A stretch of DNA of 64,000 nucleotides from Callipepla californica brunnescens (taxonomy: Eukaryota > Chordata > Aves > Galliformes > Odontophoridae): assembly GCA_023055505.1 (NCBI GenBank), contig JALIRH010000004.1, positions 33,361,502-33,425,501 on the forward strand, given 5' to 3'. The translations under genes and the position numbers were made by a program. Shown here in pieces: positions 38,796 through 49,311 of this stretch (its first letter is position 1; the number at the start of each line of letters is the position of its first letter). The notes below the pieces were generated by a model. That model searched no databases, was not told the origin of the DNA, and saw nothing but the letters and a program-made list of their open reading frames with translations.

Positions 38796-40547
38796 AATCA
38801 GCAGCCTGAGTAGAAATGCGCTCAGATACTGCTATAACTGTAGTTTATGGAGAATCTGAACCTTGTTTGTTAGCCAAGTTGAGTGCCAAAGCACATAATA
38901 TATGTCCAGGTATGTTACAGTGATGAAAGTAGCAGGGTGAGATAATATTGCAGTTGTCTCAGCGGTGCTGTTAGTGCAGACTGAACCTCAGAGAAATTTC
39001 TGATTGTTCCAGGGGTTATTCTCGAGTATGAATCATCAGTACCCAACATAAATGCTGGTGCTGAGGTTATAAGAGTCTGCTTTCCAAGCAGGTCAGCTGG
39101 TAGCAGTGGTTGCATTTCTCTGTATTCTTCTGATTCCGTATCCCTGTCCCTAGAACAGAGATCACAGTTGTGTAAGACACTTAGGCTGTTTGATTCTGCT
39201 GTCACGTCACTCTGGTTTTCCACTAGCATAACTGCTAAAAGCATTAAAGTTGCACCAGCATCACTGAAGTAATTCTCTGATGATTCAGGCCATTATGGTT
39301 TAAAGCTTTCAGTAAAAACACTAAGTATGGTGATTATCTGGGGCTTGGATCTGGACACTGAATAAAAGCAAACATATTCAGGCAGTATCTCTGGACATTC
39401 GTTTAGAGAAGGGGGAGCAAGAGAGACAGGGATAGCACTCGTAATATGATTTCTAGGCTTTTATAACTCTTTGAATCCACTTAGCAGAAAATCCTAAAAA
39501 TAGTATTCTGTTCATTGCTACCCTTGCTTGGTTATACTTTACATTATTGGAGGCTCACATAACTTGTTGTACAAACCCATCATGTGGATACTGATAGTGC
39601 TGTAAATCTCACAGATTTATTGCTATCTGGAACAGAAGCTTGATCCTCTGTCCACGATGATGCATCATATTATTACTTAGCTGCACCTTTTTCTTCTAGA
39701 AATAGCCATGTGAGGTATGCTGAGAACCGTGTTATTGTGTGAAGAGTCCCTGTGTCTTTATTTGGGAGGCAGCAAGGCAGCAGCATGGGGTAGTGCTTCC
39801 CTGCATGCCTGGTGGTGTAATGCTTCAATCCATGGCCACCAATTGTATTTTAAATCTGTTCCTCTTAAAATGCGTTCTCTGAGAAGTAATTTTGAGAGTA
39901 TTCCGCTATAAGATTCAAAGGGGCGGCCTTTAGCTGCGGGAGGATGTTATCTCCTTGTGCACAAACCTGGGACATTGCATGGCTCTGGAGATAAGGCTGC
40001 AAGCTGCTCCCTGAGGGAGGGCTGCCCTGCTGAGGCCTGGGGCTGTGGCAGGGTCTTGGGATGCACTGTGGCAGATCTGCCAGGGAGAGCAGGGGGAGCG
40101 GGCCAGGGACCTGCACAGACAAAGGCTGTGGAGAGTTATGGCTGTCTGCAGGGAGCCTGGCTTGCTTCCCTGCTGTTGCTCATGAAAGGGCTCTGATCTC
40201 ATTTGTTTTATAGTGTCAGCTTCCCACTGTTAGCCTGTTGGTGTTTTTGGTAAATCACACAAAATGCAGGCTGCGTGCCAATTAATGAACTGAAGCTGTT
40301 TGTGTTCAGGGAGGATAAATGCATGTATAGAGTATACTGCTATTGGTTTGGGCATCATTTCTACCTGTAGGAAGCTCGGGGTGGGAGAAGAAGCACTCTT
40401 TTGAAACCCCAATTTCTTTGTAATCTGATTAATAGCGTATTTAACTGCTCCTGGATGGAGAAGTCCTCTAGTAGATGTTGTCAGGAAAGACTAGGTAATG
40501 CGCATCAAGTCTTATGCTTTACAGAGCTTAGAAGTAGATACATAAGT

Positions 40548-40564
40548 AAAAAAAAAAAAAAAAA
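40548..40564. repeat. Poly-A tract
   Basis: Run of about 17 A bases followed by GATAAAAATAG. No retroposon body was recognised upstream. Confidence 0.85.
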
Positions 40565-41608
40565 GATAAAAATAGCAGTGCATCCCCTGACTTGTGGGCA
40601 GCAGAGTAGGCACATACTTCTGGAGAAGATCCTGAATTCTCCTCTGCGCTGTTTCTGTGAAGTCTCAAGTGGCCGTGTTATGTGGCACTGAAATGGTGGG
40701 AAAGTCTAAATTGATTGTGGAGTTGCTGGTATGGTTGATTTTATTTTTAATTTCTACTTTTTTTTAGTAGAGGCTTCTGTATTTGCCCTCTTGAAACTCC
40801 TTTTGCATTTACTTCCTTGCATTGAATTATTTTGCTTTCTACTCTCTCAGCAAAAAAGCCAGAGTATGGATGTTGTCACTGCTTGCAGATGCTTTGCAGT
40901 TTCCTTTGTCAGTACTGGAGAAGAGTGGAAAAGGTTTCTAATGCTTTTTGTTAATAGATCTGTGCTTGAGCTTGTAAAGGAGCTTTATTACTGGTCCAAT
41001 TGTGTAGGGCAGGGAACATTTCCCAGCTTTGTGTAGGTAGGCTTCTGACTGTTAATTTTTTCATCTTTCTCTGGAGCACTGCAGATTAGATTCAGGTAGA
41101 GATAGTCTTCAGGCTGTGCTTGGGGCACTGGGCTCCTCTTGCCATTGTGTTATACCTGGTGCCTGGTCACATGTCCCAGCTCACAGTGTCAGGATTAAAA
41201 CAGTTATCAGATTTGGGGTGAGAAAAATGAGTTTCTTCTGGTCAGATTGTCAAGCTTTGTTTTGCTTTAGATAGTCACCCTCCTAAAGCTATTCTAAAGG
41301 TAAGTATTTTGATTAATTGTTTGAGGGACAGTTTCCTACAGTTTTCTATATGCTGTCAATGAAATTAACATTCAAAAGCTGTTGCTTAACAAAGCATCAC
41401 TTGAACAAAACTTCTCAAGAAGTCTAGAGCTGCAGATACGTTGATCAGAGTGGTGCTGATTACTGCAGGCTCAGGAAGCAGTCTAGCAGGCATATGGGCT
41501 TACACTGGTTTTGACTGAAGGTGTCTGTGGGACACAGTCAGTGGTAAATTTTGGAACAATCCTTTGGTGGCAGGTAGATATCTCTCATACCATTGCTCAT
41601 TGCATCAG

Positions 41609-41648
41609 TGGCCGAGGGTCTCGCTCGGGAGGCCATCGGTTTGAGTCT
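41609..41648 (+). other. tRNA-like internal promoter boxes (possible SINE or tRNA relic)
   Basis: TGGCCGAGGG at 41609-41618 fits the RNA polymerase III A-box pattern. GGTTTGAGTCT at 41638-41648 differs from the B-box GGTTCGANTCC at two positions. The A box has the 'TGGCCGAG' form seen in leucine and serine tRNAs. Box spacing is too short for an intact tRNA and the anticodon arm is not present, so this is a relic, a tRNA-derived SINE head, or chance. The flanks GCATCA and TGATGGC are nearly complementary, as acceptor arms would be. Confidence 0.35.
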
Positions 41649-43360
41649 TGGTGATGGCACTTCTCCTTAGACCTCAGTAGGCAGAACTAGTGTAGGTAGT
41701 AGGACTTTGGAAGCAGCCTGTGGAAGGCTTTCATTGCTGCAGAATCTGATGCATCAATGGTGTGTTTTTGAATTCTGCGAGACCCAATGTGCTAGCTCGT
41801 GATGAGAGAGCTGGGAGATGTTGTCAGAGCCCTGCAGAGTTCATTGCTGAGCCCTAGGCCATCAACCCACCAGCACGCTTCTGTGTGTGCTCCTTCTGCT
41901 GTGGGATTATGTAACACATTCACAGGACTTCATTTTCCACTAGATTGAAAGCAAAGTCACTGTTGATTTTTTCCAAAAAGATCTATTTGAAAGTGCAATT
42001 GCCTGGAATTACATGGTGGCAGTGAGAGGCCAGACCTTGCTGTAAATAACTTTAGTCTCAGCCAAACTCATTGAGCTCTGCTGTCTACTGCTTTTTCTCT
42101 TTCAATTACTTCAATTGAAGGGAGGTTTTTTTTGGTATATTTTTTTTCATGCTTTGTTTATTTTTGTCAGGAATAGATTCTCATTTTCTTAGCCTTCCTG
42201 CTTTTGCCAAAGTCTGTGATTATGGTGGACAGGGCAGCCCTATTCACAGTAAAATTTGTGTTTTTATAGCACACCTTCATGCTAGTGATGGCATCATAGG
42301 AACCTGCTTGTGTTAATGATATTGTAAATACCATTTACACCACTGTAATTTTTCAATTTAATCTTCTTGAGCTCTGAAATGTCCCCCTCTGCTCGTGGAA
42401 TGCTATCTTTATAGCTGTAACATCTTTGTGTTAGACCTCGTATTCCCTATTGAAGACTAAGCGCCAGTAGTTCACGTGTCTTAATCTTTGAAGCCATTTG
42501 CCTCCAGCAGTGATTATTCAGCCTGGATCAGAAAGCAGTCCTATGTTCTGCTGGTGTGGTAGCTGAAGGGGAGCAGAGTTGTCTTGGCTGTCAGTGTGTG
42601 TACAGGAAACCAATCAATTTTGGATTTTAAAAGTGATATTTGATGGGAAAAACTTGTAGTGAAAAGATTCTTTTCTAATTTTTATTAGAGATTAGTAGTG
42701 TAAAGAAAGAATGGAACAAGTATTTGTGAAGGAAGGAGGAAGGGACCAGTAGAGATTGACTTTTTCTGTGGGAGAAGTGGGGCATATGTTAAGAGAAGCC
42801 TGATTTCATGGCAGTGTGTGGCAGGAGGGAGATTGTGCACGTAGGATTGGGATGGAAATAAGCCTGAAAGCAAGCAAAAGGAAAGGAGATCGGGCGTTAT
42901 TTGGGACTGTCATGAGTTGTAGAGTCACTCATCTGCTTGTTGAGCCCTTCAGCCAAGGGACATGCCTTTTCTGACTGAGCATTTCTTTTCCCTGTAAGCA
43001 TGCATTATCTGTCACCTCTCAATTCCTCTTTTTTTCTTTTTTTTTTAACTAATTTGTTTTTAAGTTAGCCAATTGCCTTTAATATTTCTTGATTCTTTAT
43101 TCTTGCAGTTTCCTGATCTTTCCTCATATTTTTTTTTCTCTCTGCTCAAGTTGCGGTGTCCAGAATATTAGGCTATTTCAGGTGGGAGTTTTGATCAATA
43201 CGAAGAGTGGTTTCTGTATACCTTGTTTTTTTATGTATCCATCAAGAATTGCCTTTTTATTTCTGCTTTGTTGCAATACTGGTTCATCTTCACTTTGCTC
43301 CCTCTGAGATCTTGTTAACCTTGCATGTTCCTTGTTCAGCAGGAAGCAAGCAGGTAGAGT

Positions 43361-43401
43361 GCAAAGCAGGTTAGCCTGCTTGCTTAGCAAAGCAGGTTAG
43401 C
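43361..43401 (+). repeat. Short direct repeat, two 15-bp copies
   Basis: GCAAAGCAGGTTAGC occurs at 43361-43375 and again, identical, at 43387-43401. A looser relative lies just upstream near 43345. The second copy abuts the CR1 tail that follows. Confidence 0.85.
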
Positions 43402-43476
43402 GAGCTTTGACAAGGAGGTTGCACTAGGTGATCTCTAGAGTCCCCTTCCAACCCCTGCAATTCTGTGACTGTGAAT
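43402..43476 (+). mobile_element. CR1 3'-terminal fragment
   Basis: A short tail only: 'gaggttgcactaggtgatct', then 'cccttccaacccctgcaatt' and CTGTGACTGTGAAT. The terminal octamers are slightly changed from the usual TGATTC form. Confidence 0.9.
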
Positions 43477-46400
43477 CTGATATGCAGCCCTTCTGAATCT
43501 TAGTGTTAGCATTCCTTGCTCACACAGAAGTGCTGCTGGTGGCAGGCAGGAAGTGTTGCCATCAGCCTGTGCAGGCACTGCTGGCTTGCTTTACTGCAGA
43601 GAAAAAATGGTTCAAGCAAATTCCAGCTCCCAACCATTGCAGTACAGAAAAGGGTCAGGGCCCAGAGCCAACTAGACTTCATTGGGAAGGTGAGTCATCT
43701 AGTTTCTAAGAATAGCAGGGGAAAAGGAGAGACACAGCTGCAGGCAAAGCAGAGGAGGCAGCGGTGTTTCCAGGATGTTAATGAAGTTCTGGCTGTGTGT
43801 ACAAATTTAGTCCACCTGCGCTGTGCTTGCACTTCGCTTTCCCCCATGAATCAGTTTAATCTCCACCTGCTGCTGCTGTACCAGCCTCAGGAGCCCCAGA
43901 GGACCGAGGTTCTTTCAGGGAAACAAATGATGGGAAGCTAATTTCTTGGCCTCAGCCTCCTGAGCTTTTCCTCTCTTGGGAGAGCCTTGTAAGTTGTGCC
44001 TAGAAGGTCTAGGCTTGATGCCATCTGCCATCACACAAGGCAAAGGTTGGGCTTACACTGCAAGGGAGGAGCATTTTCCAGTAGTGCGTCACTAAATAGC
44101 CCAGTGCTTGCTAGCAGTTTCATGTTGTAACCTTGCTTCTCTGTGCTGACCTCCTGTGCTAGCTGTTATGTTGGGTGACAGGCCCCATGCTCAGATTGGT
44201 GGGAGAGCATTTGTAATGGCTGAGCAGTAGCGGTCCTTGCAGCACGCAGATTACTTAGCCCAGTAGGTGCAGCACAAACCTGCTGTTGTTCCTGCACTGA
44301 CATGGCATCAGCATCTCCTCACATCCAGAGTTTTATACCTCTGACAGTCTCTGTGTTGATCTTTTTTCTCTTCCAATGCCCCCACCCCCTTTTGGATCTC
44401 CTGCCTATATCTTTCTGTTCTGTTTGTCTGGACGTAAAGGAGTAATTGATTTGTGTAGCTCATCTGAAATCCCTTTGTATTTTTTTTCTACAAAAAATAA
44501 TCTTCTCTGACTGTGTATTCTTATCGGTACAAGGATGTAGACAAGTGAAGTAAGGCCTACTGCATTACTGTAGTAGACCTCAGATTTTCCTTGTTCTAGA
44601 ATTGGAAGCTACTTTACCAACGTTTTGAATGGACACTTTGATTCATGTTGGACTGATGTTTGTTCTCTCTTTATTAGCCTGATCTGATACACCACAGTCT
44701 CCATGTCTTTATTGCTGTTTCCTTCTCTACCCTTTAGGTAGGTGCTCCAATTGTATGTCAGTCACAAGCAACCAACAGTGACTGTCAGACTGAGGCTATT
44801 AGCATTCTGGGAGATGTCAGCCATTAGGTGTTCAAACAGTACATTTCACGTGTGCAAAATGGATGAGTTTTACCATGTTTTCAGCTCACCTGCTTCCAGC
44901 TGAACTGAGGGCAAAGGAATAGACCACACAGCATGAAATCTGGAAAGTGAAGTTGATTATATATTTTTTTTAAATCTCTCATTCTTTATAATCTGCCACA
45001 TTACTAATAACATGGGCTGATTTTTGTTTTTAATATCTGATTTTTATCTTGACTGTGTGTTCCTTTAACCTTTCCTCAGAGATTTTATTTTCTAAACCTT
45101 TGATGGATTTTGCTGCCCTCCTGCTGATGTTTTTCATTTATTGGAAAAGAATAAAATAATAATTATCATAATAAAACCCACTATTTTGCTGGAGGCAATT
45201 CACTGGTTGAGGTTTTCATGTGAACCCAGCCCTCTTAATCCTACCAAACAGGATTCTCCTCTTAATCCTTAATCCCTGAGTACTTTAGCTATTAATCTTG
45301 AGAAGCATTTTTCCCTTCCTCATCTCAGATTAACCAGAGAGTGGTTACCCAGGTTACTGTCCTTTTTTTTTTTTTCTTGCACACTTCCGTAAGTTTTGGA
45401 TCTCAGAGAGATGGTTGCCTAGTTCTGTGCCTTTCATTCTGGGGCACTCGGATTGTGGACCTTTGGAACTTTCATTCATCTGACTGGTTTGCTGAATGCT
45501 TGCTCAGCACGAAAAGTTTAGGTAACACCTCATCACTTGGCAACTTCCACTTGATCAGAAACAGCAATATGCTGTAAACATTTCTTGACTTATTTTCCCA
45601 CTCATGTTGTATTCCCCCACTGCTTGGCTTGTGCTGGCTCTGTGGGAATGCAAAGGGGAGCATGAATGCAGCAGAAAAGGCAATGTGGAAGGGCAAGCAG
45701 CAGACTTGCATCACTGGCAGTAGGGAAGTTGAAAACACAAGAGATTAGAAAAAAAAAATTAAGGTATTTCTTCATTACGGGAATGGGATAAGGTTGTAAA
45801 CTCATCATCATTCTGGTTTTGGTGATTTGACTTAGAAACGCTGGGTGAAATAAGTGCACGTTTCCTCAGAGTTCTGTCCCTTCTTATCTCCTTGTCCCAG
45901 GTAAACAGATCAAATTCACTGCATATTTTAAAGCTACAATTCAAGATTGTAATAATTTTCCCTCTGTGGCGCACACAATTCCAAAATATTTTACAAGGTA
46001 TTTATGCAGGAGTTGTCCTTTCATACCTGAAAGGCCGTGCCACCACCAAGTGGAAAGAACACACTGTGCGCTGCAGCAGTACAGAGGAAGAAGCTTTTCT
46101 TTGCTTTAAGTGCTTGAGGACTTGGTCTTCTTGCTTAAAGAAAAATGCAGAGCCTGTCTCCTGTACCAGCATAGCACTTCATGGAGGTGGTGGCAGCACC
46201 TTCTCACTCACTGTTTTGTTCCCTGAAAATCTTTTACTCTATTAAACTTGAGTAAAGAAAAAAGAGTCTTTCCTTATCTTAAGAAAATTCATAAGTTGTT
46301 TTTGGCAAATGATGATTGGGAATGATGATGGAATTCATTTGTATTACTTTGTTTGAACAGGATCTGTCTCATAGCCCTCTATCTGAGAATGGACTGACTT

Positions 46401-47423
46401 TCACACTGTACTCCCTCAATTCTATTGCTGCTGCTTTTCTCCTTTGGTGGTCTGGAGCGGGAAATTTCACTGTTCAACTTGTCAGTCACTGCCAGGCCAC
46501 GTGCAGTTATTTGCAAGTGTAATAAATAACACAAAACTCCAGAAACTTGGTTGTATAACAGAGTGGTAGGCGAACATTGAAAGGGAACACAGGAAGTCCC
46601 CTGTGAGCTGCTTTGTACTCTGCTACATAGGAAATGGGGTAACAAACAAGGCCTAGGAGATGATGGAATTTCTTTGCCTCCCCTCTAATAGTAACCAGGC
46701 AGCCCAGTACTCTCCAGTACAGCAAGGCTCTGGGACAGCACAGGGCTATCATTGGTGCTTGGGCAGGTGGGTGATGTATGAGCTGTAATGAGGTTGTTAG
46801 CTGGCAGAAAAGGAGCAACGTATTCTCTTCCTGGAAGAGAAACTGAATTGAGACCAAACTGAATAGTTTCCTATTGGTCTTTCTGTATCTATATGTGAAT
46901 TAACTCTACTTTCTTCAGAAATAGCATTTAGAACTATAAAATACATAGCCAATCTTACCATAGTCAACATTTTCATTTCACTGCCATACAGTATGTCCAT
47001 CCAGCTGTGCTTCCTCAAAGAACTTCGATTGCAAAGAAACATTAGCAATAACAGAACAGAGATATGACTGCTAACAGCAATGCTGTAATGGTGTTCCTTA
47101 TCTTCAGTCTTAAATCAGAGACACCTGAATCACTTCACCTGTCTCAATTTGACTTCTGCCCTGGGGAATTGTGCTTGTTTATGGAGTAATATGATAGTAA
47201 AAATAAAAACATGTGTTTCTTCCCTTTTCAATCTCTCTGTTCTGCAAGGAAAGAGTGACAGAATAAGAGAGTGAAAAAAGGGGGATGCAGTGCTGGACGT
47301 GTTGCCCAGCAAGTGAGTGAACTGACTGGTGGTATCAGGATTGGAGGCTGCCTAAACTGCAGTGACCTGGCAGTGGTGGAGTTCACACCTTGACAGATAT
47401 CAGACAGACACAGAATAAAATCC

Positions 47424-47456
47424 AGGAAGCTTCCAACCCAAACAATTCTATGATGA
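47424..47456 (+). mobile_element. Possible CR1 tail remnant
   Basis: 'gcttccaacccaaacaattc' followed by TATGATGAT resembles the last 30 bases of a CR1 element. Upstream similarity is not convincing, so this is either a very short 5'-truncated copy or chance. Confidence 0.45.
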
Positions 47457-47911
47457 TCTGTGGGACTTCTCCAGTTCCACCTTGACCCAGAAGCCAAGTG
47501 CTTACAACTCTTGATCTTCCAGTTTGCTGTGTCCAGGTGACAACCATTGTTGAAGAACATTTAAAGCTTTTATTTTTGGAGGTTTTTTTTTCCCGCTTGG
47601 TTGGCTTACCCTTGTGATCATGTGGGACGAAATATGTTGTAGCAGGAGTTTTTTGTGACACACAAGCGAGCTGTTGGTGTTTAGCAGCGATTAGCTTATT
47701 TTAAAGGCCGTTTCCTTTATCTGCCAGGGTTTTTAATTTTTCCCTTTCATTGCTTTGCTTCTTATTGATTTAAAGAAAAAAGAAGGTGCTAAAGCCCTGT
47801 TTGGTAATAGAATATTGATGAGAAGGCTGGGGAAAGAGAGAGATTGTGAAAGTCTTTGTTCCTGTTTGACAAAAGACCGAGAATAAGGGGGGTGAAATGT
47901 GAATGTATACT

Positions 47912-47929
47912 GGGGGTGGGTGGGGAGGG
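47912..47929 (+). other. G-quadruplex motif
   Basis: Four G runs (5, 3, 4 and 3 bases) are separated by single-base loops T, T and A, which meets the standard four-tract rule with the shortest possible loops. It is followed at once by a ten-base A run. Single-base loops give very stable parallel quadruplexes in vitro as a class; formation here is inferred. Confidence 0.85.
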
Positions 47930-48775
47930 AAAAAAAAAAGAGTTATTTAAAATTGTAGCTAGGAAATCAGTCTTCCAGTCTGCGTGGCTGCAGTGAGATC
48001 AATTTTCAATTTCAGTTTCCCTGCTTTTTATGTTTTGAAACACTTGCATACCGCTGGAGATGGGAGATCTGCCAGCAACTGTTTTTTGAAACACATTGTC
48101 AGTAGGTATTTTTTCCAGATGAACTGCTTCCTGAATCAATTTAATGTTATGTGAGGAGGAAGCAGGGAGAACATTGAGGACCCCTCTCCTCAGGAATCAT
48201 ATGTGCACCACCGCAGCCCCTTCCACGTCCCTGGTTTCACTTCTCAGCTTGGTGAGGTGTGAGGAGCAAACTGAGCAGGCCCTTGTTTCGTAGATCCATT
48301 TAGTGTCACATGGAGTGCTGAGTGTGAAAGAGAAAACGCACTAGACACGGTTGAATGGCTTGATTTTAAGCAACCATGCAGTGTTAGTGTTCATATCTCT
48401 GTGGGATCTTTGATTAACAATAGCCCAGCTCTTTTATCTGATGTTTGGTGAATGGCAAGACAGGGTCAACTGCTACTGATGATCAAACCTGTGAACTGAA
48501 GGCTTCACTGTGTAAATCAGTGGAGTTCATTTCATGCAACTCACATGTGTGAAAATGTTGCTCAGAAAGTATAAGACATCATTTGAGACATGCTATCATC
48601 TTTGATGCTGCTTCAAACCAGTGATGACTACGAGAAGCCAAAAAGCTCCCTTTCCTACCTTGATCAGTTTCTGCAGGAACTTCCTATTAGAAAGAAAAAA
48701 AATAAATAAAAGTCTACCTTGAAATTCAGACGTTGAAGGATAATCATTTGTCTTCATGTTTAAAAAATTAAACCT

Positions 48776-48849
48776 GTTTTCTCTCCTTTTTTTTCTTTCA
48801 TTATTTCTTTTTCTTTTTTTTCTTTTTTCTTTTTTCTTTTTTTCTTTTC
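48776..48849. repeat. (TTTTC)n-like polypyrimidine tract
   Basis: T runs of 3-8 bases are separated by single C bases over about 75 bp, with almost no purines. It is mirror-like and could adopt triplex (H-DNA) structure. A phenylalanine-rich open frame across it is a by-product of the T content. Confidence 0.88.
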
Positions 48850-49275
48850 ACCTATTTTTGTTATTTAAAATTGCTGTAAACTGGATGGAAACCCTAGGAA
48901 ACAAAAACTGGAAAAACTGCTTGTTGCTCAACCCAATAAGGACAGGTAGATTTAAACAAGGCTGAATTTATGACACAAAACTATATATTCCACTGTTTTA
49001 TTTCTTTCAGTACTTCTAATAAAGGCAGTACTTGAAACTAAATAATTGGGTGGGGATGTTGTCTTGGAATGAGATCATTGGATATTTTTAAGTCAATATT
49101 CAGATTTTCGTGTTCAGAATGGACAAGCAGTTCCTCCTAATAGTCATAGTAATTGCCATCACAAATCACTTCTAAGCTATTCAGCTGACTTTCGCACACA
49201 GAGCTGTAATAATTTTCCTAGGCAGTTCTGAAAAACCTGGGTCTGTAATTTCAAACAGGAAAGTCAGAGTTGTAC

Positions 49276-49311
49276 AAAAAAACAAAAAACAAAACAAAAC
49301 AAAAAAACAGC
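49276..49311. repeat. (AAAAC)n-like A-rich repeat
   Basis: Runs of 4-7 A bases separated by single C bases. Simple repeat with no adjoining element recognised. Confidence 0.88.

Larger units (their letters stand above)
38796..43360. other. Unique non-coding DNA with a GC-rich patch
   Basis: No gene supported. Notable sub-blocks are a GC-rich patch at about 39925-40195, a poly-A run at 40548-40564, and a tRNA-like box pair at 41609-41648. The rest is ordinary single-copy sequence. Confidence 0.62.

Noticed and set aside
43516..43941. 141-codon plus-strand open frame
   Set aside because: Runs through locally GC-richer DNA beside a CR1 tail. No domain seen, and a competing frame overlaps it.
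48756..48965. Phenylalanine/leucine-rich 'membrane-like' open frame
   Set aside because: Artefact of translating a T-rich polypyrimidine tract.
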